Assembly: GCA_028386065.3 (NCBI GenBank)
Contig: JAKUCV010003091.1
Span: 1-64,000 of the forward strand
From: Turnera subulata
Taxonomy: Eukaryota > Streptophyta > Magnoliopsida > Malpighiales > Passifloraceae
DNA length: 64,000 bases
Direction: 5' to 3'
Shown: one piece after another, positions 20,108 through 31,400 of the stretch
How positions within the stretch are numbered: the first letter of the stretch is position 1
Layout of the letters: the number at the start of each line of letters is the position of its first letter
Position numbers and translations under genes: made by a program
The notes under the pieces: generated by a model
Told to the model about the DNA's origin: nothing
Databases searched by the model: none
The model's input: only the letters and a program-made list of their open reading frames with translations

Positions 20108-20251
20108 CAAGAAGAAGCCTAAACTGCTCTGCCTCCAGCAATCCTCAAGAAATTAGTTGAAGTATGATCAGAGTCCATCCATCCTCGGGGAAAATCCGAT
20201 CTGGAAGGCATCTTTGACCCTTCTTATTACCAATGGTTTCTGGACAACCAG
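20108..20251 (+). pseudogene. Broken exon 1 of a tandem FSH1-type hydrolase paralogue
   Basis: The segment aligns with exon 1 of the intact gene at 20891. KKKPKLLCL matches KKKPRILCL, and GKSDLEGIFDPSYYQWF.DNQ matches GKSNVEGIFDPPYYEWYNSNQ. The oxyanion-loop part (HGFRTSG) is deleted and a stop and frameshift follow, so it cannot encode the enzyme. No later exons are found before the intact gene begins 640 bases downstream. It is a remnant of tandem duplication. Confidence 0.75.
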
Positions 20252-20890
20252 ATCAGTCTTTCTAACTGGTTGCTTTTCCCAGGAAAACTGATACAATACA
20301 AACAAATTTACTCGAAAACAAAACCTTTCTAGAAAACTATCACCCCACGGGTTCTCATTGAATCAAAAACATAGATAAACTAACCCAAAATTACAAATTA
20401 TGGGACTAAACCGGCCAAATTATTCAAGGCCATCTCTAATGTGACAGGCCCAAAAACTTGATGAGTTTGTGCTTTGTGTGGTTGGTAGGAGCTCCGCTTC
20501 TGGGCCCCTCTAGTCGAGATAGGCCTAGCTTTAAATTGGCAAAAACAGCTTTGGTTCTTCTTCTGGATTCAAAATTGTCCCATGTCAATAAGGAGGGTAA
20601 AATACTCTATATTTCTAGACAGCTTAAGATTTTAGTCGTAGAGAAGGTTGAATGTTTATTACCAATACTGTAACACACAACGCAAACTGGGAGGTTAGAA
20701 TCTGGGAGTGTGCACTTTATTATATCTGTGTCAGGATCGACAAGAACTGTACTACTAGTACTAGTAAATGAGAGCACGTTTAAGAATCCCATCACTCCCT
20801 TCCAGTTCCAGGCCCACCTGTCTACCCACCAAAATACTATCGGCGGCGGAGGAGGCGGCGAAACCCGACAAGAAACCAGTCAAGCTGTCG
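20252..20890. other. Upstream region of the FSH1-type gene
   Basis: Presumed promoter and 5' UTR, with a TTTATTATATC element near 20724. An in-frame ATG at 20768 would add 41 residues but reads like a leader; the ATG at 20891 matches the usual family start. Confidence 0.4.
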
Positions 20891-22495
20891 ATGGAAAATC
20901 AGACCCAGAAGAAGAAACCCAGAATCCTGTGCCTCCATGGATTCAGAACAAGTGGCGCAATCCTCAGAAAAATGATTGGGAGGTGGCCAGAGACCGTTCT
21001 CGAAAAGCTGGATCTTGACTTCCTTGATGCCCCCTTTCCTGCTCAAGGGAAATCCAACGTTGAGGGCATCTTTGATCCTCCCTATTATGAGTGGTACAAC
21101 AGCAATCAGGTTAGATCTTCTTTTGTTTATTTTTCATTTTTTTACTAGAGCAAGGAAGATAGGCAAATATATGAATATCCATCTAACTCGCTCTGCTATA
21201 TATTTTCTCCAACAAGTTGTAATGAGAGACAAGATAATCCAAAGTGACCATCTTCTTATTTTAGGATTTCACAGAATATAAAAACTTTGAAGAATCTATG
21301 GCATATATTGAAGAATACATGATAACCCATGGTCCATTTGATGGTTTGTTCGGGTTCTCGCAGGTAAGGTAGCTCAATTTTCTTCTTGCCTTTTTATGCT
21401 CAGTTTAATCAGCTCACATTATTCGAATATTCTATAACTTGATATTCAACGTTTACACAAAATCGATTTATGTTTATCAGGGAGCAATGATTTCAGCTGC
21501 AGTGCCAGGTATGCAAGCACAGGTAATCTAATCATTCTTGTGCTTATGAATTGCATCTAAGCCTTCAACCTTATTAAGCTTGAATTGTCTGCCACATCAT
21601 CTGATAAATTAATTAGCTTTCCTAATCACTGAATTTGAAGGGAACTGCCTTTACAAAGGTGCCAGGGATAAAATTCCTGATGTTAATATCTGGGATGAAG
21701 TTTGCTGGATACAAGTTTGGCCACCCTAAGCTAGCTGCTAATGCATTCTCATCGGTCATCAACTGCCCTTCTCTCCATATCATAGGTAACTTTCAAGATA
21801 TGTTAACATTTGACATTGGCTTCTGCATTTACTAATAGTGGACTGCACATCAATGGTAAATAGTTACATATTTTGCTGTGCAAATTCAAATACTTGCAAT
21901 TACTCATTACTCTACTCAACTGCAATCTCATTTAATCCAGACTAAAATCTAGATAAAATAAACCCATAAATGAAAATCTAAAACAGAAAAAAGAAGAAAC
22001 AGAGAAGATAATCCTTATTCAGGTCACCTTATGAAAACCTCACTCACAAAGTTAACTGGATGAAAGAATTTGCTCTCTTTGTATGGTCATTTATTTGGTT
22101 TTCTTTTTTTCATTTTTCCTGTACGCTGCAGGAGAAACGGACTTCACGAAGGAAGGAGGAATTGCTTTATTGGAATCTTTTGTGAACCCAGTTGTTATTC
22201 ATCACTCCAAGGGCCATATCATTCCAAGACTTGGTGAGAGATTATCCCTGTACTGATTTATAGTATTTATTATTTTTCTTTATGCAAAGAAATCCGATTA
22301 CTTTAGCCATTGATTCCATTCCATTACATATGATTACATGGAACCAAATATGGCGGAACTTGGTTCTCCGTGTAACCTGAGTATAATGAACGGGTATACT
22401 ATCTCTGTCTGGACGCTTTTGCAGATGAGAAAAGCATGGAAACAATGGTTGCCTTCATTGACAAAGTTCAAAAGATGGTGGCAGAAGGCGCATAG
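20891..22495 (+). CDS. FSH1-family serine hydrolase (esterase, OVCA2-like), six exons
   Basis: Exons are 20891-21109, 21265-21363, 21481-21522, 21641-21785, 22132-22233 and 22425-22495. All introns are GT-AG and the phases join cleanly to 225 residues, the normal size for plant FSH1 proteins. It is an alpha/beta hydrolase. The chain starts KKKPRILCLHGF (oxyanion loop near residue 16). The nucleophile elbow GFSQGA puts the catalytic Ser at about 105, split by intron 2. The acid is Asp about 172 in GETD, and the base is His about 197 in SKGHIIPR. FSH1/OVCA2-type enzymes hydrolyse short to medium esters; the plant substrate is not established and the protein is probably soluble. Polyadenylation-like AATAAA lies at 22579 and 22725. 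The next gene upstream is a dead paralogue fragment. Start choice: ATG 20891 rather than 20768, by fit to the family. Confidence 0.92.
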
Positions 22496-23489
22496 AGCTG
22501 ATCGGATATGAAATCTCTCATGAAAATTGAGGTTTGCCACAGGTAGCACCAAAAGCTTTGGATATTCAGATGCTATTCAATAAAATTCATATTCCAGGCA
22601 AAAAAATTCGACTTTATCTTCCTTAGAGATATGCTCAGCTCGTACCATGCAATTTAATGTCCTTCGCTTCTTTGAAATTTAAGAACTGAACTTTATGGAT
22701 TGGTGTACACGATATTTCCCGAATGAATAAAACATTAATACTTTGGGAATAAAATCCTATTCTATCTTATTATTGATTTTTTGTTCTTGAATGAATGGAG
22801 ATATTGCGGTCCAAACTAAAAAAACTATTCTAGCTTATTATTTTAAAATGTTTTACATTTTGTCTTGATCTTAAACTCAACTGGATTCTTAACGATTTGA
22901 TTCCGAGCAATACGAGCAACACCGGCTCCTAAGGTGTGGTTTGGTACTAAGAATTTGATTTTTTTTTTTTTAAAATCACCTTCCTGGGAAAATAATTTCT
23001 GGTAGTATGAATCTTTGAGAAAATTAGATTTTTATGTTTAGTTGAAAAAATATTTGCTCTTTTTATTTATTGATATAAAAAAGATAGGATAAACATGTGA
23101 TATAATAAAGTAACATAATCATGGAAACAAGGAATGTAATTTTTCTTAGCCTAAGATAGGAATCACTCCCCTCTAATCCTGGAAAGTGAAATTTTCTAGA
23201 GTCTTTCTAAAATCAACCCAACACTAAAATCTTACCTTCCCATCAAACTTTCTATGTACTTCTCTTATACCAAACACCCCCTAATGGGCTATAAATATCT
23301 CGAATCTTGTCCAAAGAGGAGAATGAATACATCCCGGAGAGAAACATAAACCTAACAGCCTACGGATTGTCAAAAGCTCACCGAAGAACCATAAGAATTG
23401 GTTCAACATCACCACCATGTAGAAATCCCTATATTCTCGTGCAATATTAGTGGTGCCATTTGTGGGCTGATCGACCCAACTCGCGCTAA
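22496..23489. other. 3' UTR and intergenic sequence
   Basis: The first about 240 bases look like the 3' UTR of the hydrolase gene, with two AATAAA-type signals. The rest is AT-rich with no ORF. GTGGTGCCATTTGTGGGCTG near 23452 may be old retrotransposon sequence, not proven. Confidence 0.4.
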
Positions 23490-23609
23490 ACTATCATTAG
23501 TGGTGGCAAAATTTGTTGGGTACCCAATAAGTCACCCATTAGGAACCATTGGTTCTTTTGGGTATAAATGGGTGTAGTGTAAAATTAAATGGGTCTTAAT
23601 GGATAAAAT

Positions 23610-26284
23610 TGAAACGCCCCGACCCGTATTTACCGTACACAGTAAACCCGAGCCGGAACTGTGACAACCCAATCAAAAGCAGACCAACATACAGTGTATA
23701 CAACAAATATTCGGGCTCGACAGCCCATAATAAAATCAACAATGAAATCTCAACCGGCCCAATGGCCCAACATTAATAAAAACATGCACAGCGGAAGACT
23801 TTAAATAACTCACTAACACTGTATGCGACACATGCAATCTATGGATCCAAGCCCATCCAAGGGAAAACGCAGCAACCTGTCTGGAATGCACCCATCCTGT
23901 ACCAAAAGATAACTCATCCTACGGGATGAAAGCCCGCAGGTGAGGGGTGAGTCCGAAGTGCTCACGACAATGGAAAGACGATCAATATGGACACTAAAAA
24001 TTACTCAAGTCCAAAAACAACAGTCAAACCAAAAGACTCGATCCAAATAAAAACCAATTACCAATTTTTATCTTTCCGGGCCCCGTCACAGATAAGCTAG
24101 GGTCGTACCAGGTTATCAACCTGTTCCTGGTGCCAGATCAAAAAGAACCCGGGATCAACATCCCAATATCAAACTCAGGGATCAACATCCCAATCAAACC
24201 GGCATCAACATGCCCATCACAAGTAACCCAGATCATGGCACCACAAAACAGTCACAAACCATCCGGTCGTACCACTACTTACCACGTGACAATTATATTA
24301 CCGTCATCAAAAACCAAACTCAGGGATCGACATCCCTAACCAAAATACCGAGGATCGACATCCTCATCACAATTCATTAATTATCCATTTACTTATTCCA
24401 AACGACACAGAAAATCGACACGGGGATAAACATCCCAAAAATACCAAACAAGCACCGGGATAGACATCCCGAGCCAAAACACAACAAAAGCACAGCATCC
24501 AACAATGCAACAACACCAAACACAATAACCGAGTAATAAGGCACATATTGAAGGAAATCCATCCTCACCTTGGCCGATTACTCAACTTCGGAAACTATGA
24601 CCGGTCCGACGCCGGCTCCTCGGGAAACTGCCCGATATCCAAACCTATACAACAAAACCATATATACACATAAATGCACATAATCGGTACTATGATGCCC
24701 AAACTACGAAATTACCCATCCCGGTTCTTATCCGTTATTATTTCCATTTACCGAAAATATTTATCCGAACGTATATCCGAATACTACTTCGGTACCATAC
24801 TTTAATTAAAACTCTTTCAAAATATTTTTCATAAAATAACTATAATTTCCAAGATAATAATTACTATAATTTTTCTCTAGAAAATAATAACCTATTTATA
24901 ATTTTCAGAAAATATAAATAGTATTTATCTTTTCTAAATACATATACAATTTAATTTTCCAACACAAAATATAATTAACTTCAATTTTACAAATATATAA
25001 TCATATACATGTACCATAATCATAATTTCCAAACGAAATAATTTACATATAAATTTCCAGAAATTAAGTTCATGGTATATATATATTTTTTTTCTAAATA
25101 ATATTAGTTTCCCAAAACTTAACTTAATTATTTAACAAAGTATATATATATCCCAAAACCATAAACCATAACACAGAATTACCATATTTTCCGAAATATA
25201 AAAATATATATTTTTTTCCAGAAATTAATTAACAGAAATTAATTATATAAGCATTTATATATATATATATATAAAAAAAAAAAAAAGAAAGATCCGGATC
25301 GCAACCCAGGAAGGCGCGACCCGGCCGCGTAAACGGGCTAAACCCGACTTACCTAGCGGGTTCGGCGATGGCGGCGCGACAGGAGCTCGAGGAAGGGAAG
25401 GCGAGCTCGGCCACGGCATCGGGGCAGCACGAGCGGCGCAGGGGCGGCGGAAAACCGGCGTGAAGCCGTCGGCGGCGGATGCAGAAGCGAAGGAGGCAGG
25501 ATCCACGGGTCCTCCTCCGGGTCATCGGCGCGTTGCAGCTCGTCAGGCGGCAGAAAGAGAAGGCGACGACGGTTCCGAGTTCGCGACGGCACGACGCAGA
25601 GGTTGGTGGCGGCGGTGCGTCGAGAGGAGGCCGGGAACCGTTCGCCATGAACAGTAACGGGGAGGAGAAGTTGGCGGTTACTGTGCACTCGGTTTTTTTT
25701 TCTATTTTCTTCTTTTCTTTTTCTTATTTTCTTTTCTTTTCTTTTCTTTTTTTCTGTTTCTTTTTTTTCATTTCCTTTTTTTTCTATTTTTTTTCTTCTT
25801 CCTCTCTCACTGTTTTCTCTCTTTTTTTTCTGTATTTATTTATTTATTTATTTTTCTTTTCTTTTCCTCTTTTTTTTTTTCCTTTTTCCTCTCCTTTTCC
25901 CTTTTCTCTCTTTTTTTTCCTTCTGCTCTTCCCCTCTTCCGGCTGCCTTCTCCCTTAAATAACAAAAAATTACTATTCCACATGTGATTAACAATAATGC
26001 AGTTCGTCTGCATTACGGGCGAATCCGATCCGGACCAGAAAATAACAGATACCTCCTTAGTTATTTTCCGGTGTGATTTTCCGAGAAATTCCGAAACCCG
26101 AAAAATACCAACTTAGTTCCGAAAAATTCACGGGAAAATCACGAGCGCGGGAAAACCCTCGGTTTCGAAAAACGACTCCCGATTTACCTTGAATTAATTA
26201 CCCAAGATTAATTCAACAGTAAATCACGGTAAATAGACTTTTACAGTCCGGTAAAAATCCAAAATTTTTACCCGGGCTGTTACA
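23610..26284 (-). mobile_element. Solo LTR of the long-LTR family, TSD AAAAT
   Basis: A 2675-base LTR on the minus strand (TGTAACAGCCCGGG at 26284 down to GGGGCGTTTCA at 23610) is flanked by AAAAT at 23605-23609 and 26285-26289. It has the family layout, but the donor-like site is CTAG|GTAAGT (about 25353/25352) where the others have GAG|GTGAGC. The hairpin cluster lies at 24151-24471. It sits inside the hAT-type element. Confidence 0.93.
24151..24471 (-). repeat. Hairpin cluster of the second solo LTR
   Basis: Seven units read on the plus strand: GGGAT-CAAC-ATCCC (24151 and 24178), GGCAT-CAAC-ATGCC (24201), AGGGAT-CGAC-ATCCCT (24322), GAGGAT-CGAC-ATCCTC (24350), GGGAT-AAAC-ATCCC (24424), CGGGAT-AGAC-ATCCCG (24456). 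The loop is NRAC on this strand, i.e. GTYN on the LTR sense strand. Confidence 0.8.
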
Positions 26285-26867
26285 AAAATATATCCATTTA
26301 ACCCATTTAACTATAGGTGTTTGTGGGTTGGGTAATGGATATCTATGATACCCAAATATTTATGATCTAATTCAATTTAGCTATGTGGGCCTATATTGGG
26401 CCTGACCGGGCCCAATTTTTGTGGGCCTAGTTGGGGCCATTTTTGTCCATCGACAGGCCTAATCGGGCTCCGAGCGGGCTGAGTTGGGCCGAATTTGGGC
26501 CCTATCTTATGGACTTAATTCGGCCCAAAGTGGGCCAAGTTGGGCTAATCCATGCGGGCCTAATTGGGCCCTGTGGGCCAGGTTAAGCCCGACCATGTCC
26601 ATCCCTTTCGTGCTTAATTTTGCTTATTTGGTTTGTCTCGGGTTAATATGAGCTAGATCGAATTAATATTTATAAGAATAAAAATATTAAAACACAAATT
26701 TTAAAAAATTGATATTAAAATTAAATAGGTAGATGGGTATGAACTATATTAAATGGTTCAATATGGATATGGTTATCCATTTAAATTTTTTGATGGGTAA
26801 TAAATAGATATAAATGGATATGAATCATTTATGTCTGGATAACCATTTTGCCACCACTAACTATCAT

Positions 26868-27929
26868 TTAGATAATTCCCGTTCACTTCACTCATGATGT
26901 TCGTCAGGAAAAATATAAGATCCAGCGAGATCTAGGAAGCTGCCTACAACAAAGAACAACCCGTTGCTCATCAAATAGACCAGATTTACGACATTGTTTT
27001 GACTTTATACATACATAGTCGCTAATTTAATATTATTAAAAAGTTAAATGACTAATAGAAAACAATTAAATTGCCGAGATAATTTTAAACTAAAATATGT
27101 AAATTTAAATTTAGTCTAAATTAAAATACAACTAAAAAAATTATTAGGTGTCAGTACCGATCCCAAAAATTATAGGGCCCAATAAACAATTTGGATACCC
27201 TCGATAAGGTGATGGGGGAAAATATAAAACAAGAGAACCATATGTGATAAGTAAAAGGGGTGAGATCTCAAGTTCCACTTTATAAGCTAGTATCAAAATA
27301 GAAAATTACTTTTTATTCTTAAGGAGTAACATAGAAACCGGTTGACATGACCAAAAACCTCTCTATCTTTCATGCGACTAATGATATTGTGACCAACTTT
27401 AACTAGACCGTTATACCCATCGGTACCTTTGGAAAGACTCTCTTAGTGTTTTGGCATTAGAACCGCACCAGCTTAGTGGGAGCCAGCCCACCCCAAAGCA
27501 CCATGAGAAAGCCAAGTCCGATTACCCTCGCCAAATCCGATGAGAAAGCCTACGGCAATGTTTGTTTCGTACCGGAGAAACCAAATCCGGCGAGAAGTGT
27601 CTCGTAATTGATTGTATTGTTGAAAATTCATATTTTTTATGCGTGTAATCCCCATATTACCCTCGCATTTATTTTATTTTCCGCAATGCCACTGGTCATA
27701 CGGCTGAGCACTTATTTCTATCACTCAGTTTTATCCACTTAATAAAAACCGTTTAATTCCATGAATTTTAAACTTGGATTTGATTCAAGATCCAATGCAA
27801 ATAAGGGGCTTAAGATAGAGGTAAAAAGTAAAAATATTTTATCAAAGTTTGAAACCTAATTCCTTACAGATATATTGTATATTACCTTTTTTTTTATTTC
27901 TTTATTGACGAATACTAGCAATAATTTTT
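26868..27929. other. Intergenic; no gene recognised
   Basis: AT-rich sequence with some GC-richer patches (27410-27620) that contain only short, non-conserved frames. No element ends were found. Confidence 0.4.
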
Positions 27930-28122
27930 AACAGTCTTGCAGATCTGTTCAGTAAAAGATTGTTATCGGATTAGGTTGGTTAGACTTTTAATTTATGTTA
28001 TATGGTGTTGTTTTCCTTATACTCTTGTAATTGGACTCTTGTATTATTTTATTTTGTATAATGAGTTTGCGTTGAATTAATGAAAGTTTATATGTTCTTG
28101 GCAAAAAAATTTCAACAGTCTT
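27930..28122 (+). mobile_element. 5'-truncated LINE tail with 9-bp target duplication
   Basis: AACAGTCTT at 27930-27938 and 28114-28122 flanks about 175 bases. The segment ends TTGAATTAATGAAAG...TTGGCAAAAAAA, which resembles L1-type LINE 3' ends in plants. It is too short to code. It lies about 360 bases upstream of the GEM-like start codon. Confidence 0.5.
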
Positions 28123-28483
28123 TGTTCGCAAAAAATAAAATAAAAATTCACCGGTCTTTTAAAGATTTTGGCGCTAAAAAGGGCGATCACGTTGAGCAGG
28201 GGCCCACTGCCGCCCTTCCCGGTAAATCCATCCCATTTACACAAAAGACATTTCCCCACGCGACTCCGCTCCATCGAGCCAAAGACCACCACCAGAAAAT
28301 GCAAAACAACCAAAAACAGAAATAAGTGTTCAAATTAACCATTTTCCTAAACTCCAAACAAAAAGAAAATATATTTACACGAAACGAACCCCACCACGGC
28401 ACCACCACCCCACCAAAAGAGAAAAAGCCAAAACACTCGATCCCCACGCGCCACCGTGCTCGGCCTCCCAAATCTTCTAGAGC
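28123..28483 (+). promoter_or_regulatory. Promoter / 5' UTR region of GEM-like gene
   Basis: This stretch is GC-richer and precedes ATG 28484. CCACCAAAAGAGAAAAAGCC and similar C/A-rich sequence looks like a 5' UTR. No clear TATA box is seen. Confidence 0.35.
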
Positions 28484-31400
28484 ATGGAGCCGCAGCCAAA
28501 GCCCGAGACCGAGTCCAAACCGGATCCCGATTCCCGTCCCAATTCGAAGCCAACCTCCCCTTCCGCTCCTAAAACCGGGGACGATCATCCCCAGGGCTCA
28601 CCGAACGGGGAGGCGGCGGCCAGGGGTAGCTTTCTGATGGGATCCGACTCCGAGACGCTGGCTGATTCCGAGAACCGCCCCGGATCCGCTCGGAAATCGG
28701 TCCACTGGAGCCCCGATTTGGTCACCGAGTCTCACGCTTCCGGTAACGCCAACGATAACGTCAATAACGTTCGGTTTGACGGATCCAATCCTTATGTTTC
28801 GTCCTCTCCGGCTCCCTCCTCCTCCTCCTCCAACCCCTCTTTCTCGATCAAAGGCAAGTGCCTCTTATTCTCTGCTCTCCGTTTGTGTGGATAATCGTTT
28901 TTGTATTAACGTGGGCGTCTGTTTTGGAGCAGATACGATGGGGACCGTCCGGGACATGTTTGGGCGGTGGAGTAAGAAAGTCGGGGAAGCAACCAAAAAA
29001 GCGGAGGATCTCGCCGGCAATACTTGGCAACACTGTCAGTTCTCTCCTTTCCATTGACAATAATGTGATCACTAGTGGAGAGCAGTTTTTGATGATATCA
29101 TAGTGTTTGTTATAGCGATAATGAACAGAGTGATTGTTGAGATGTGGTGGACAGGCATATAAGCTAGTTATGCGAGGGTGAAGGTGAATCTATTCTATTA
29201 GTGGAATTAGGTTAGAGTTGGATGCACAAGTGCTAAATCGGTGGTCACCTTTTCATATAGAGTGATCAGAGAATGGGAGCTGTTGCTACCCTAATGATCA
29301 AAACTCATAACGCTCCCCACATTGCTTGTGGGATCAATCACTTTAAAACAACCGAGTCTGATCATAATCAACTTTAAAACATCATTATCCTTGCACATTG
29401 ATTGTCCAGAATAAGTAAGATGGTACATGTGTCCAGTCAGTTTCTTGATTTGGTAAACAAAAAAGGAGTTAGTGTCTTTCAGTTATGATATTACATTTAG
29501 TGTCTTTCAGTTATGATATTACATATACTGTTATAGATCTGGACATGGGGCACAGGGGCATACGTATTGGGTTTCGGATGACTGCTTTATTTCACTCAGA
29601 TTAATCTTACTTGGGCTAGATGCCATTAAAGTTAATTCTGGAGTTTCCTGATGCTTTCAATTCAGCTATAAATTCTGTTCTTTGCTCTGTTCTATGACAG
29701 ATAGATAACTTTGCTGTTTTGTGATTGCTTATCTTATTTGATAGGTTCTCAATCATGAATTGACAATTTTTTCTGTCTCGAATTAGTGAAAACGGGTCCC
29801 AGTTTCACTGATGCTGCCCTGGGAAGAATTGCACAGGGAACAAAGGTCCTAGCAGAAGGTGGTTATGAGAAAATTTTTAGACAGACATTTGAGACAGTTC
29901 CTGAAGAGCTACTACAAAATTCATATGCTTGTTACTTATCAACATCTGCGGGTCCTGTAATGGGTATCTTGTATGTTTCAACAGCAAAGCTTGCTTTTTC
30001 TAGTGATAATCCCCTTTCATATAAATCTGGTGGCCAAACTGAGTGGAGCTATTATAAGGTATGTTGTCAAAGACATGGCTATATGCTTGCTTTTACTCTG
30101 TCCATATAGAGCAGTGCATATTCGTTCAGTATTTGTGACATGTTGGCTAACTATTTTTCATACTTTGTTTTTGAGAAGACAATTATTTTTCATATACTAC
30201 AAACAACTTTTTCACTTCTCTGTTCTATGGCTCGTTTTGTATATTTTATCATATGCTGAATCTTGCATGAGGAAAATTATAGCCAGACCCGACAACTGAT
30301 AGGTAGTTTTCTTTAAAACTGTATCAGCTGCATATGGTGATATTTGGCTATAACTAGTCCTTATGATAGTAGATGATGGTGGTTTATCCATCTTAATGAG
30401 GATGATTCACTATGAGGTTGATTACTCCATCTTTTACATGTGTTGGAGGCACGTCATTGTATGATAATGTACTGAATGTCTCTTCCATCCAGACTCTGCT
30501 TTCTGAATGCTTTTTATTCCTTTCTTCAAGTTGAGCAGACAACTCTTTTGCTATTAAGCAGGGAGAAGGCCGTGCATGGTAGTCTACTTTTGCTAGTCTT
30601 TGCTTAGGGGGGAGCATCACCAGCAGCACCCCTTTTAGGGCTCTTCTGCCTGTGGTTTTATGCGACCAAAAGTTCTTGCATCTTTATGTTTAAGCTTCTA
30701 TTGACATTAAGACAGTAACTGCGCTGCTGGTAGTCATTAGGTGCAAGCAAGTATGAGGCAATCCATCCCCCAGATATTTTTGATTGTCCCATACTCCTCT
30801 CAGTTGCCATTATTTTTCTTTCTAAAATGTTGTCACTAAAATGAATGTCTTTATTGTTCTTTGTAAATCTGTCAATTGCATTAGATCAGGAATCCTTTGA
30901 TGCTTGCATTATAAGTTATTATGTCGCTACTAGTTTTATGGTTAAGAGTCATATGTTGGATATTACTTATCTGCCTGATTATGAGCTCAGATCAGCCCTT
31001 TTGAGTTAATGATATCTGGAAACCTAGTGTGGAAGCTGAAGTTGTTGTTACCAAAACCAAGGTGACCAATTTCCATCTTTCAATAATGAGCAACATGATT
31101 TTATTTGCAAAATGTCAAATCATGAAATAACCTCTACCAGTGTGGCCCGTTTACTGTATGATGAAAAATTTCTAAGCGCTTTCCTTTTTTTTTTTGGAAT
31201 GGTAGTTTCTTTTCCGGAGAACTCAAACATGGAAAGTTTCTGAGTATCCTTCCTGGGAAAAGTGAAAAGTCTATGCTCATGTTTGAAGCGAGCCCCATTG
31301 AGTAATGAATTTGGGGAATGTAAGGTTATTAGACCCGGACTGATGAATCAATTTGAGTCTTGATTTAAGATTCAACTGTGGTCAAACCTAGGCTCAACCT

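Larger units (their letters stand above)
23490..26867. mobile_element. hAT-type non-autonomous element (TIR TAGTGGTGGCAAAA, TSD ACTATCAT), split by a solo LTR
   Basis: TAGTGGTGGCAAAA starts at 23498 and its inverted copy TTTTGCCACCACTA ends at 26859. Both are flanked by the 8-bp duplication ACTATCAT (23490-23497 and 26860-26867). TIRs of the TAGNGGTGGCAAA type and 8-bp duplications are typical of plant hAT elements. Net of the LTR inserted at 23610-26284, the element is about 680 bases, AT-rich at both ends, with no transposase. The strand is arbitrary. Confidence 0.85.

Noticed and set aside
20768..20890. Upstream ATG as start of the FSH1-type protein
   Set aside because: It adds a non-conserved leader; family members start near the KKKPRILCLHG segment as from 20891. 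A targeting leader cannot be fully excluded.
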